Of a DNA stretch of 64,000 bases, positions 25,404 to 34,267 are shown piece by piece. This DNA comes from Hyphomonadaceae bacterium UBA1933 (lineage in GTDB: Bacteria > Pseudomonadota > Alphaproteobacteria > Caulobacterales > Aquidulcibacteraceae), in NCBI GenBank assembly GCA_002337085.1, contig DDFH01000008.1, positions 10,349-74,348 on the forward strand. The letters run 5' to 3'. A model generated the notes under the pieces. The model saw nothing but the letters and a program-made list of their open reading frames with translations. It was not told the origin of the DNA and did no database searches. Each line of letters starts with the position of its first letter. Position 1 is the first letter of the stretch. Position numbers and translations under genes: made by a program.

Positions 25404-26459
25404 ATGAATAAAGAATTTTTAAAAACCGACTTTCAAAGCCTATATAATGCACTTTTACGCCGCGATGATGCGTATGAAGGTGTGGCATTTGTATGCGTAA
25501 AAACTACTGGTATATTTTGCCGCCTGTCTTGTGCGGCGCGTAAACCACTAGAAAGCAATATTGAATTTGCAAGTTCTATCGCAGAAGCAAAAAACAAGGG
25601 ATACCGCGCTTGCCTGCGCTGCAAACCAGAACAAAGCAAAAAGCCGCTTTCAACGCTTACAACCAAAATGCTTGATGAATTACATAAAGACCCACAAAAA
25701 CGTTGGGATAGTGATGCAATAAAGGCATTTGGAATTGATGAAAGCACTTTGCGCCGATCATTCCAACGCGATTTTGGCACAACATTTTTAAAGTTTGCAC
25801 GTAAACACCGCCTTGGGGCAATAGTCTCCGATATTGAAAAAGGTGGCAAAATTATTGAGGCGCAATTAGATGCCGGCTTTAATTCCGCTAGTGGTTTTGT
25901 AGAAGCCGTTAAAAAACAAATTGGCACAAGCCCAAAGGGAATAAAGGCCCAAAGAATTCTTAGCGCAAAATGGCTTGAAACACCAATTGGGCCAATGCTT
26001 GGGGTGGCAGATGATGAAGGTTTACACCTTCTTGAATTTTCCGAACGCAAAGGCCTGCCTAAAGAAATCGAAACCACAAAGAAACGTATTGGCGCAATTG
26101 TATTTCGTAATCATAAAATTTTGGAAGAAGCCGAAAAGCAATTAAACGAATATTTTCAAGGTGAACGCCATAAGTTTGATATTCCAATCGCGCAATATGG
26201 AACGCCATTTGAAAAATCTGTTTGGGCACAATTGCAAACTATTCCTTATGGGACAACCCGCTCTTATGCCGGACAAGCAATGGCAATTGAAAATCCAAAT
26301 GCCGTTCGCGCTGTTGCCCGTGCCAATGGTTCAAACAAGGTTGCAATCATTGTACCATGCCACCGTGTAATTGGCTCTGATGGTTCAATGACTGGTTATG
26401 CAGGGAAAATTTGGCGTAAAGAATGGTTATTAAACCACGAGCGTAAATCTATGCCTTAG
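25404..26459 (+). CDS. ada: Ada: bifunctional DNA alkylation regulator and methyltransferase
   Basis: Ada repairs methylphosphotriesters and O6-methylguanine by transferring methyl groups to its own cysteines; methylation of the N-terminal Cys turns it into an activator. The 351 residues contain three parts. The zinc/methyl-acceptor domain has TTGIFCRLSCAARKP and CLRCKP, so four Cys. An AraC-like helix-turn-helix region contains STLRRSFQRDFGTTFLKFAR. The C-terminal domain has VARANGSNKVAIIVPCHRVI, with the acceptor Cys in PCHR. Its last 11 bases overlap the 3' end of sufA on the other strand. The mRNA may be leaderless. Confidence 0.95.
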   Translation: MNKEFLKTDFQSLYNALLRRDDAYEGVAFVCVKTTGIFCRLSCAARKPLESNIEFASSIAEAKNKGYRACLRCKPEQSKKPLSTLTTKMLDELHKDPQKRWDSDAIKAFGIDESTLRRSFQRDFGTTFLKFARKHRLGAIVSDIEKGGKIIEAQLDAGFNSASGFVEAVKKQIGTSPKGIKAQRILSAKWLETPIGPMLGVADDEGLHLLEFSERKGLPKEIETTKKRIGAIVFRNHKILEEAEKQLNEYFQGERHKFDIPIAQYGTPFEKSVWAQLQTIPYGTTRSYAGQAMAIENPNAVRAVARANGSNKVAIIVPCHRVIGSDGSMTGYAGKIWRKEWLLNHERKSMP

Positions 26460-26811
26460 CCGGCACAATAGTCACACTTTCACCACAGCCACAGGCATCA
26501 GTTTGATTTGGATTACGGAAGGTGAATTTTGAATGGAATTTATTAGTTTCCAAATCAATTTCTGTGCCTATCAAGAACAATACGGCATTGGCGGCAATTA
26601 AAATCTGCACACCTTTATCTTCGACCAATTCGTCATATTTTTCAGGTGCGTCTGCATATTCCATTGTATATTCCATGCCAGCACAGCCACCGTTTTTCAC
26701 GCCGACCCTTAGGTATGGCTTTTCACCATTGGCAATAATCGCCTTTAGCCTCTCTGCGGCATTGTCAGAAAGACTAATAAGTTTTGGTTTTTGGCGCGTT
26801 TTTATTTCCAT
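26449..26811 (-). CDS. sufA: A-type iron-sulfur carrier (SufA/IscA/ErpA family)
   Basis: A 120-residue A-type carrier that receives clusters from SufBCD and passes them to apoproteins. The three conserved cysteines are visible: one in KNGGCAGMEY and two in the C-terminal CGCG of DACGCGESV. It is the last gene of the suf operon and starts (ATG 26811) seven bases after the sufT stop; a GTG at 26817 is an alternative. Context favours SufA over IscA or ErpA, although these subfamilies are hard to separate by eye. Confidence 0.9.
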   Translation of the reverse strand: MEIKTRQKPKLISLSDNAAERLKAIIANGEKPYLRVGVKNGGCAGMEYTMEYADAPEKYDELVEDKGVQILIAANAVLFLIGTEIDLETNKFHSKFTFRNPNQTDACGCGESVTIVPAKA

Positions 26812-26818
26812 TTTCACA

Positions 26819-27169
26819 CTAGAACATATTTAAAATAAGTTTTGCCTCATCGGACATATTGTCTTTTGTCCAAGGTGGATCAAAAGTAATAATTGCGGTT
26901 GCCGAATTAACACCATCAACTGTTAACGCCGCCTCTTCAACCTGTTGCGGAATAATTTCAGCCGCAGGGCAAGCAGGCGCGGTCAATGTCATGGTAACTT
27001 CAACATGACCTTCATCATTAATATCGACCTTGTAAATCAAGCCCAGCTCATAAATATCAACTGGAATCTCGGGGTCATAAACACCTTTAAACGCACTAAT
27101 AAGATCATTAGTAATGCGTTCTTTTACCTCTTGGTCGTCATAATCGTATATTTTATTTTCTTTTAACAT
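26819..27169 (-). CDS. sufT: SufT / DUF59 (MIP18-like) Fe-S assembly protein
   Basis: A 116-residue DUF59 protein that assists Fe-S cluster maturation. The domain is complete: GVYDPEIPVDIYELGLIYKV carries the DPEIPVN-like motif, and MTLTAPACPAAEIIPQQVEE carries the conserved Cys (TxPxCP). Lies 10 bases after sufS in the suf operon, its usual place in alphaproteobacteria. Confidence 0.92.
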   Translation of the reverse strand: MLKENKIYDYDDQEVKERITNDLISAFKGVYDPEIPVDIYELGLIYKVDINDEGHVEVTMTLTAPACPAAEIIPQQVEEAALTVDGVNSATAIITFDPPWTKDNMSDEAKLILNMF

Positions 27170-27179
27170 ATCCTACCTA

Positions 27180-28394
27180 TCAAGTAAGGAATTCAATTGC
27201 TTTTTCAAGAGATTTGGCAAAAATTTCCACCTCCTGAAGTGTATTATATGCAGCAAAACTTGCACGTGCCGAGGCATTAACCCCCATACGCGTCATCAAA
27301 GGCTGCGCACAATGATGCCCCGCCCGAATTGCCACGCCGTATTTATCCAAAATTTGTGAAATATCATGCGGATGAACACCATCAACAACAAAAGACAAAA
27401 TTGCCGCTTTATCACTGGTTTCACCCAAAATCCGAACCCGATTATTTTTTCTTATTGCATCGGTTGCCGCAATTAATAATTCATTTTCATGGGTATGGAT
27501 TGCCGCACGATCTTGTGATGAAATCCAATCAATTGCTGTTTTTAAACCAACAGCCTCGGTAATTGGTGGCGTCCCTGCCTCAAACCTAAAAGGTGGCTCA
27601 TTGAAGGTCACGCCTTCTTGGGTAACACTTTCAATCATTTCACCACCACCTAAAAATGGCGGCAGTTCATTTAATTCGGCAAATTTACCGTAAAGCACGC
27701 CAATGCCACTTGGGCCATAAAGTTTATGGGATGAAAATACATAAAAATCACAATCACTGTCTTTTACATCGACTTTTTCATGCACAATCCCTTGCGCGCC
27801 ATCAATAATAACCTTGGCACCAAATTCATGCGCCGCCGCCGTCATTTCTTTGATTGGTAATTTTGTCCCCAAAACGTTTGAAATATGGGCAAAAGAAACG
27901 ATTTTCGTTTTTTTGTTCAATAAAGATTTGAAATGTTCAAAATCAAGCGCACCGTCATCATTTATCTTAGCCCATTTAACTACAACACCAATGCGCATCG
28001 CAAGCATTTGCCACGGCACAATATTGGCATGATGTTCAAGTTCGGTAATTACAATCTCATCGCCTGCATTCAAACTTTGCCCCAATGTATAGGCCAAGAG
28101 GTTCAATGCCTCGGTTGCGCCTTTTGTAAACACCACTTCGCCTTCACGCGCATTGATAAAGGTTTCAGCGGTTTTACGCGCCGCTTCAAACGCATTTGTG
28201 GCTTCATTTGATAAAGTATGTAGGCCACGGTGAACATTGGCATATGAAGTGCGCATAAAGTCACTCATGGCATTAATAACGCAATCAGGCTTTTGCGCCG
28301 ATGCACCGCTATCAAAATATACCAATGGCTTGCCATTCACTTGACGTGACAAGATTGGAAATTGCGCACGAATTTGGTTTATATCAAACGTCAT
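27180..28394 (-). CDS. sufS: Cysteine desulfurase SufS
   Basis: A PLP enzyme that takes sulfur from cysteine for SufBCD. The 404 residues are typical of group II desulfurases. Visible are the PLP-Lys segment DFYVFSSHKLYGPSGIGVLY, ITELEHHANIVPWQ and the C-terminal IRAGHHCAQPLM with the catalytic Cys in the RxGHHCA motif. The stop of sufD overlaps its ATG (TAATG), so translation is coupled. The usual sulfur acceptor SufE is not in the window. Confidence 0.96.
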   Translation of the reverse strand: MTFDINQIRAQFPILSRQVNGKPLVYFDSGASAQKPDCVINAMSDFMRTSYANVHRGLHTLSNEATNAFEAARKTAETFINAREGEVVFTKGATEALNLLAYTLGQSLNAGDEIVITELEHHANIVPWQMLAMRIGVVVKWAKINDDGALDFEHFKSLLNKKTKIVSFAHISNVLGTKLPIKEMTAAAHEFGAKVIIDGAQGIVHEKVDVKDSDCDFYVFSSHKLYGPSGIGVLYGKFAELNELPPFLGGGEMIESVTQEGVTFNEPPFRFEAGTPPITEAVGLKTAIDWISSQDRAAIHTHENELLIAATDAIRKNNRVRILGETSDKAAILSFVVDGVHPHDISQILDKYGVAIRAGHHCAQPLMTRMGVNASARASFAAYNTLQEVEIFAKSLEKAIEFLT

Positions 28395-29536
28395 TAGCCA
28401 ATAATCTCATCAAGACGGTTTTCAATCCGTGAAATTGCATATTCGCGAATGTCTTCATATTGTAATTCATCAAAAACCTGTGCCAAAAATGCCTTTACCA
28501 GAAGGATTTTCGCGGTTTTTTTGCTGATACCGCGTGCCTGCATATAAAATAATGCGCTTTCATCCAATGCACCAATTGTATTGGCGTGTGAGCATTCAAC
28601 ATCATCGGCATAGATCTCAAGGCTTGGCTTGGCGTTTATTTTGCCACCATCTTCAAGCATTAATCCACGATGTTCCATGGTGGCGCTTGTCTTTTGTGCA
28701 TTACGCTCAACCTGAATCTTACCTTGGAAAACCGCATTTGCACCATTGGCAACAATACCGCGCACCATTTCTTTGGTTTCACAATTTGGTGCATGGTGAT
28801 AAACCGTAGTAGTAATATCATTATGCGCATTTTTCAAAAGATATGCGGCGTTAAAGTTACACTTTGCACCCTCACCCAATAAATGCACATCAGTTTCAAT
28901 ACGCGCCATTTCACCGCCGCGCAAAAGTGAAAATCCGGCAAACTCACCGCCTTTGGCAACATTCACAATGGATTTACGAATATCTTTCGCACCAAATGTA
29001 TCAGCATACATTATCCGACGCAAAGATGCATTTTCGCCAATTTCTGCAAATAATAGACCAGATGAAAGGCCAGCATCTGCACCTTGCTCCTCAATAATCT
29101 CAAGATGCGCATCATCTTCAACAATGATGTGCATTGCAGTGCGCGAACCAGCACCGCGCTGAACGGCAATACGTGCCTTCTTACCTGCTTTTAGGATTAT
29201 TTTTTGTGAAGACTTTGCAAGCCCCTGCACCAATATTGTGGTCACATCTTCGTCATAACCAGAAATCAGGCTTACGCTATCGATTTGCAAATCTTTCGAC
29301 GCACCCGAAACAATTTCACCAAATTGTGTGGCGTGAATAATTATATCTGCTGAAAGGTTTGCGCTTCTAACCTCTCCTGATGGACTTTCAATTTTGTCAG
29401 ACAAAGCACGCGCCAAATCGGTATAATGAAAATATTCAACGCGTTTATTAGGAAGCCCGTTTTTTTCGATATATTCGCGCGCTTTTTTGCCCCATTCGGT
29501 TTTGGTAAGTTCACCTAATATTGCTATATCGCTCAT
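28394..29536 (-). CDS. sufD: Fe-S assembly scaffold subunit SufD
   Basis: A 380-residue SufD, partner of SufB in the SufBC2D scaffold. The beta-helix core and the conserved C-terminal region (EIYADDVECSHANTIGALDE, YMQARGISKKTA) are present, with the His in ECSHANT that matters for iron handling. Its ATG overlaps the sufC stop by four bases (29533-29536) and its stop overlaps the sufS start, so sufC-sufD-sufS are tightly coupled. Confidence 0.95.
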   Translation of the reverse strand: MSDIAILGELTKTEWGKKAREYIEKNGLPNKRVEYFHYTDLARALSDKIESPSGEVRSANLSADIIIHATQFGEIVSGASKDLQIDSVSLISGYDEDVTTILVQGLAKSSQKIILKAGKKARIAVQRGAGSRTAMHIIVEDDAHLEIIEEQGADAGLSSGLLFAEIGENASLRRIMYADTFGAKDIRKSIVNVAKGGEFAGFSLLRGGEMARIETDVHLLGEGAKCNFNAAYLLKNAHNDITTTVYHHAPNCETKEMVRGIVANGANAVFQGKIQVERNAQKTSATMEHRGLMLEDGGKINAKPSLEIYADDVECSHANTIGALDESALFYMQARGISKKTAKILLVKAFLAQVFDELQYEDIREYAISRIENRLDEIIG

Positions 29537-30282
29537 GAGACTAATGCCTCATATTTATCGTAACCATTTTTTTCTAATTCAAGTGCAAGCTCCGGCCCGC
29601 CCGTGTCAACAATCTTTCCATCCACCAGAACATGAACTTTATCTGGCTTGATATAATCAAGAAGGCGTTGATAGTGGGTTATCACCAACATTCCACGATT
29701 TGGCGCGCGCATATAATTCACACCGTCCGAAACAATCCGAAGCGCATCAATATCAAGCCCTGAATCGGTTTCATCAAGTATCATGAATTTTGGCTCAAGC
29801 ATTGCCATTTGGAAAATTTCCATGCGCTTTTTCTCGCCACCGCTAAAACCAACATTAAGCGGACGTTTTAGCATTTCATCTTCGATTTTAAGACGTTTTG
29901 CAGCTTCTTTTGCTGCCTTCATAAATTGTGGCACGGACAATTCAGCTTCACCACGATATTTTCTTTGTTCATTTAATGCAGTGCGAAGAAATGTTAAAGT
30001 TGGCACACCAGGGATTTCAAGCGGATATTGGAATGACAAAAACAATCCTTCGCCCGCGCGTTCTTCTGGTTCTAGTGCCAGTAGATTTTTGCCGTTTAGT
30101 TCGGCTGTGCCACCAGTTACATGATAAGAGGGATGCCCCGTGAGCGCATTTGAAAGCGTTGATTTCCCCGCACCATTCGGCCCCATAATCGCATGAACCT
30201 CACCAGCAGGCACGTCAAGTGATAGCCCATTGGTAATTTGTTTGCCGTCTATTTCTACTTTTAAGTCTTTAATTTTTAACAT
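29533..30282 (-). CDS. sufC: Fe-S assembly ATPase SufC
   Basis: An ABC-type soluble ATPase that drives conformational change in the SufBD scaffold. 249 residues. Walker A is GPNGAGKSTL, the signature is FSGGEKKRMEI, and Walker B with the catalytic Glu-Thr-Asp is FMILDETDSGLDIDAL, the SufC-specific version. It follows sufB by 29 bases and overlaps sufD by four. Confidence 0.97.
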   Translation of the reverse strand: MLKIKDLKVEIDGKQITNGLSLDVPAGEVHAIMGPNGAGKSTLSNALTGHPSYHVTGGTAELNGKNLLALEPEERAGEGLFLSFQYPLEIPGVPTLTFLRTALNEQRKYRGEAELSVPQFMKAAKEAAKRLKIEDEMLKRPLNVGFSGGEKKRMEIFQMAMLEPKFMILDETDSGLDIDALRIVSDGVNYMRAPNRGMLVITHYQRLLDYIKPDKVHVLVDGKIVDTGGPELALELEKNGYDKYEALVS

Positions 30283-30311
30283 TTACTTCTCGATATAATA
30301 AGTTATGCGCC

Positions 30312-31805
30312 TTAACCAACGCTTCCCTCTAATGAAATCGCCACAAGTTTCTGTGCCTCGACCGCAAATTCCATCGGGAGTTTTTGCATTACTTCGCGAA
30401 CAAAGCCATTTACCAAAAGTGCGGTTGCACTTTCTGCGGACAGACCACGTTGACGGCAATAGAATAATTGATCTTCACCTAATTTGGTGGTGGTGGCCTC
30501 GTGTTCAAAACGCGCGCTGGTATTTGCCGCCTCAATATACGGGAATGTATGCGCGCCGCATTTATCACCAATTAACAAACTATCACATTGCGTAAAATTA
30601 CGGGCATTCAATGCCTTGGCATGTGCCGAAACAAGTCCGCGATAGGTTTGGTTTGAAACCCCAGCCGCAATCCCTTTAGAAATAATGCGTGACGAAGTAT
30701 TTTTGCCCAAATGAATCATTTTTGTGCCGGTGTCTGCCTGTTGATGACCGTTGGTTACGGCAATTGAATAAAACTCGCCCACACTTTCATCACCACGCAG
30801 GATACAAGATGGATATTTCCATGTAACCGCCGAACCAGTTTCCACCTGCGTCCATGAAACTTTGGATTTTTTACCACGGCAATCGGCGCGCTTGGTCACG
30901 AAATTATAAATCCCGCCATTGCCATTCTCATCACCTGGATACCAATTTTGTACGGTTGAATAACGAATTTCTGCACCATCCAAAGCCACCAATTCAACCA
31001 CCGCCGCATGAAGCTGATTTTCATCGCGTTGTGGCGCGGTGCAGCCTTCAAGGTAAGAAACATAGGCATCGGCATCGGCAATAATCAACGTCCGCTCAAA
31101 TTGCCCTGTGTTGGCGGCATTGATACGGAAATAGGTTGATAATTCCATCGGGCAACGCACACCTTTGGGAATATAAACAAATGTCCCATCGGAAAACACG
31201 GCCGAATTAAGGGTTGCATAGAAATTATCTGATTGCGGCACAACCGAACCCAAATACTGCTTTACAAGTTCTGGATATTCCTGAACTGCCTCGGAAATTG
31301 AACAAAATATTACGCCAGCTTGCGATAATTCTTTACGGAAAGTGGTGGCAACTGACACGCTATCAAATACCGCATCAACTGCAACCTTGGCCGCACCTTT
31401 AACGCCTGCCAAAACCTCTTGTTCACGAATTGGAATGCCAAGCTTTTTATATGTTTCCAAAAGCTTGGGATCAACTTCATCAAGGGAATCGATTTCGGGG
31501 CGTGCCTTGGGGGCAGAATAATAATAAAGCTCTTGAAATTTTGGTTTTGGATATGAAACCATCGCCCATTCAGGCTCATCCATAGTAAGCCAGCGCTTAT
31601 ATGCTTGAAGACGCCATTCAAGCATCCATTCAGGCTCATTCTTTTTGGCAGAAATAAACTTAATTACTTCTTCACTTAAACCAATTGGTGCGGTTTCAGA
31701 TTCAATATCGGTAACAAAACCATATTTATATTTATCACCCTCAAGCTCTTTGACAGCCTGAACCGTGTCTTTGTCGATATTGTCTTTAATTTTTATGTCA
31801 GTCAT
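30312..31805 (-). CDS. sufB: Fe-S assembly scaffold subunit SufB
   Basis: The main scaffold on which the cluster is built. 497 residues, a normal length. Family segments include FVYIPKGVRCPMELSTYFRI, EGCTAPQRDENQLHAAVVEL, GKKSKVSWTQVETGSAVTWK and the C-terminal IGDKCGAHTFPYIE with the conserved Cys. It is third in the operon, nine bases after the upstream desulfurase, and its ribosome site is weak. Confidence 0.96.
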   Translation of the reverse strand: MTDIKIKDNIDKDTVQAVKELEGDKYKYGFVTDIESETAPIGLSEEVIKFISAKKNEPEWMLEWRLQAYKRWLTMDEPEWAMVSYPKPKFQELYYYSAPKARPEIDSLDEVDPKLLETYKKLGIPIREQEVLAGVKGAAKVAVDAVFDSVSVATTFRKELSQAGVIFCSISEAVQEYPELVKQYLGSVVPQSDNFYATLNSAVFSDGTFVYIPKGVRCPMELSTYFRINAANTGQFERTLIIADADAYVSYLEGCTAPQRDENQLHAAVVELVALDGAEIRYSTVQNWYPGDENGNGGIYNFVTKRADCRGKKSKVSWTQVETGSAVTWKYPSCILRGDESVGEFYSIAVTNGHQQADTGTKMIHLGKNTSSRIISKGIAAGVSNQTYRGLVSAHAKALNARNFTQCDSLLIGDKCGAHTFPYIEAANTSARFEHEATTTKLGEDQLFYCRQRGLSAESATALLVNGFVREVMQKLPMEFAVEAQKLVAISLEGSVG

Positions 31806-31814
31806 AGTTTTACT

Positions 31815-32939
31815 TTAGGCAGCTTTTGAGACCATAATATTATAATTTTCAAGCAATTTCGCCACAATTGTCATTGCGTCGGCTTCGGTTGAGCGATGCC
31901 CAAATGAAACACGAACCACACATTTGGCATATTCTTCATTAAGACCAATTGCCTTGATTACACGTGAAACTTTTACGGAACCAGATGAACACGCCGAACC
32001 AGATGATAATGATACCCCGGCAAGATCAAGGGCAATAACCAAAAATTCGGAAGACCATTCAGGAATATAAAAACAAGATGTATTACCAAGACGATTAGTA
32101 TTTTCGCCAATAATTACAACATCAGAAAATGATTTTTTTAGCTCCGTCTCAAAAATATCACGGATTTTTTTAACGTTTGCTAGTTCAGCTTGAATTTCAA
32201 TTATTTCTTGGGCCGCTGAACCCATTCCAATAATCGCGGGGGCATTTTGTGTACCAGAACGATAACCCTTTTCCTGACCACCACCAACGCGCCCTCTAAA
32301 GCCATCTATACCGGGCGCAAGTATCAATGCACCCGCACCCATTGGCCCGCCAATTTTATGTGATGAAACAATCATCCAGTCACCAAAGCCAGAAAATTCT
32401 TGTGAGTGACATTTTCCGAAGGCCTGTGTCGCGTCAACCAACAATGCACCACCTTGATTACGGACAATTCCAGAAATTTTCGATAATGGAAAGACAACGC
32501 CCGTTTCATTATTTGCAGCCTGAACAATTACCAATGGCTTTGAGGCATTATCTAGTTTATTTTCAAGCCATTCAATATCAATTTGCCCATTAGCAAGTGA
32601 TGGAATAACCACTAAATTATTCCATTTTGTTTGGGCATATTGGAAAATGGCATCATGCTCTTGCGAGAATAAGAAAACATTTTCAAAGCCAATTTCAAAT
32701 GCACTTTCAATTGCAAGCTGCGCAGCCTCGGTCGCGCCAGAAGTAAAAACAACCTCGTGGGAAGTTACACCAAGTGCTAACCGCACGTTACGCCGTGCAT
32801 TTTCAATCAGCATACGCAATTTTTGACCATCTTTATGTATAGACGATGGATTGCCATATAAATCCAATGCCTCAACCATCGCGCGCCTTGCGGCATCACG
32901 CATGGGAACATTGGCGTTATAATCGGCATAAATACGCAT
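31815..32939 (-). CDS. IscS/NifS-like cysteine desulfurase (second in the suf operon)
   Basis: A 374-residue group I PLP desulfurase. Motifs are YADYNANVPMRDAARRAM, the PLP-Lys region DWMIVSSHKIGGPMGAGALI, and the active-site Cys loop SLSSGSACSSGSVK. The ATG at 32939 is one base after the iscR stop. Alphaproteobacterial suf operons often carry this IscS-like enzyme as well as SufS. It may supply sulfur to other uses such as tRNA thiolation, but that is inference from the family. Confidence 0.92.
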   Translation of the reverse strand: MRIYADYNANVPMRDAARRAMVEALDLYGNPSSIHKDGQKLRMLIENARRNVRLALGVTSHEVVFTSGATEAAQLAIESAFEIGFENVFLFSQEHDAIFQYAQTKWNNLVVIPSLANGQIDIEWLENKLDNASKPLVIVQAANNETGVVFPLSKISGIVRNQGGALLVDATQAFGKCHSQEFSGFGDWMIVSSHKIGGPMGAGALILAPGIDGFRGRVGGGQEKGYRSGTQNAPAIIGMGSAAQEIIEIQAELANVKKIRDIFETELKKSFSDVVIIGENTNRLGNTSCFYIPEWSSEFLVIALDLAGVSLSSGSACSSGSVKVSRVIKAIGLNEEYAKCVVRVSFGHRSTEADAMTIVAKLLENYNIMVSKAA

Positions 32940-32940
32940 T

Positions 32941-33387
32941 TTACGCTGCCTTCTCACCTAATGAAGATGTTTCAAACTTATTCTGCAAGATATCTTCTAA
33001 AGTAACACTCGCCATGAAATCTTGGATATGTGTAGTCATAGCAACCCAAAGGCCATGCGCAACACAACGCGCCTTGCGTCCACCACAACCACCTTCTTTT
33101 TCAGAATCACAAGCAGTAAATTTAACAGTTTCATCAACCGCAAAAACAACAGACGCAACATCAATGACGCTTGCAGGTTTTGCAAGACGGTAACCACCAT
33201 TTGGTCCACGTTTTGCAACAACAATTCCACGGCGCCGCAGACGGGCGAATAATTGTTCAAGATATGAAAGTGAAATAGATTGCCTTGAAGCAATATCAGC
33301 AAGCGAAACCGAGCCATGCTCTCCGCCATTAGAGGCAAGGTCAATCAATGCCATAACCGCATAACGCCCTTTGGTAGATAACTCCAT
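32941..33387 (-). CDS. iscR: Rrf2-family Fe-S regulator, IscR-like
   Basis: A 148-residue winged-helix regulator that senses Fe-S status and controls the suf operon. The start MELSTKGRYAVMALIDLA is classic IscR. The helix-turn-helix includes SLSYLEQLFARLRRRGIV. The cluster ligands are in CDSEKEGGCGGRKARCVAH (three Cys plus a His), like C92/C98/C104/H107 of E. coli IscR. It heads the operon iscR-desulfurase-sufB-C-D-S-T-A and probably represses it. RirA would be the alternative in Rhizobiales; the ligand spacing and the N-terminus fit IscR. Confidence 0.93.
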   Translation of the reverse strand: MELSTKGRYAVMALIDLASNGGEHGSVSLADIASRQSISLSYLEQLFARLRRRGIVVAKRGPNGGYRLAKPASVIDVASVVFAVDETVKFTACDSEKEGGCGGRKARCVAHGLWVAMTTHIQDFMASVTLEDILQNKFETSSLGEKAA

Positions 33388-33494
33388 ATAAATATACCCT
33401 TATACCAATCTGGCGTTGAATAACTAGAAAGAACACACCAGATGTAAAAAAATTGGAAATTAATCATGTTGTTGTGCTAAAGCAATTAAGTAAT

Positions 33495-33509
33495 TAGTAT
33501 TTCCTACTA
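33495..33509 (-). promoter_or_regulatory. Dyad TAGTA-N5-TACTA in the iscR promoter region, putative operator
   Basis: A perfect inverted repeat, TAGTA-TTTCC-TACTA, lies 107 bases upstream of iscR. On the minus strand it is directly downstream of TTGACT (33514-33519), which could be a -35; the matching -10 (TAATTA) is poor. A regulator binding here would block the promoter. Assignment to IscR is inference from position. Confidence 0.4.
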
Positions 33510-33553
33510 TACAAGTCAAGAATTATTGTGATAAATTTATTGCGGAAGAAAAA

Positions 33554-34225
33554 ATGGCAGAATTAATTTTAACCGGTCCATCCGGTCGTATTGAAGCACG
33601 TTATGACCAGTCAGAGATTGAAGGCTCTCCTATTGCACTTGTTCTTCATGGTCATCCTCGTGCGGCTAGTTCGATGCAGGATAGAGTTACCGTTATGATG
33701 CACCACTTGTTTAAAGAAAAGGGGTTTTCAACCCTTCGCTTTAATTTCCGTGGTGTTGGCAAATCTCAAGGTTCATTTGATAATGGCATTGGTGAACTTG
33801 CGGATGCTGCTGCGATGCTTGATTGGCTTCAATCAATTAATCCAAACGCTAAATTCACTTGGGTAGCAGGTTATAGTTTTGGTGCATATATTGCATTACA
33901 ATTATTGATGCGCCGCCCAGAAATTGATGCTTTTATCGCGGTTGCAACCCCTTGTAATCATTATGATTTGGCGTTTTTGGCGCCATGCCCATCATCTGGC
34001 ATGATGTTTTATGGCTCAAATGACCTTGTATCGCCACCACTTGATGTAGAGCGTTCGGTTTCAAAAATTCGTACACAAAAAGGCGAAGTAGTGGAATGGG
34101 AAGAAATTCCAGGTGCGGATCACTTCTTTAGAGATCAATTAGGTTTGTTAAAAGACCGTGCAGATGCTTATATCGAAAAAACTATGGCATTACCGCGCAA
34201 AACACCGGCAACAGGAAAAAGATAA
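33554..34225 (+). CDS. Alpha/beta hydrolase (COG2945-like)
   Basis: A 223-residue cytoplasmic alpha/beta hydrolase. The oxyanion segment ALVLHGHPRAASSMQ, the strand-loop TLRFNFRGVGKSQG and the nucleophile elbow WVAGYSFGAYIAL (Ser in GYSFG) are intact. The late Asp and His are in YGSNDLVSPP and PGADHFF, so the catalytic triad is complete. It is divergent from the iscR/suf operon across 166 bases, a placement common in alphaproteobacteria. Substrate unknown. Confidence 0.85.
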   Translation: MAELILTGPSGRIEARYDQSEIEGSPIALVLHGHPRAASSMQDRVTVMMHHLFKEKGFSTLRFNFRGVGKSQGSFDNGIGELADAAAMLDWLQSINPNAKFTWVAGYSFGAYIALQLLMRRPEIDAFIAVATPCNHYDLAFLAPCPSSGMMFYGSNDLVSPPLDVERSVSKIRTQKGEVVEWEEIPGADHFFRDQLGLLKDRADAYIEKTMALPRKTPATGKR

Positions 34226-34232
34226 TCTATTG

Positions 34233-34267
34233 ATTAGGTGCGGACACATGAGAAAACCGCACCTAAT
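34233..34267. terminator. Hairpin at the convergent gene ends
   Basis: An 11-bp perfect stem, ATTAGGTGCGG/CCGCACCTAAT, with a 13-base loop. It lies just after the hydrolase stop (34225) and contains the last codons and stop of the facing gene (34234). The T-tract is weak. It probably terminates the hydrolase transcript. Confidence 0.55.

Noticed and set aside
25433..26077. 214-residue frame antisense to ada
   Set aside because: Shadow of ada; Ser/Arg-rich with no recognisable domain, and ada is clearly the real gene.
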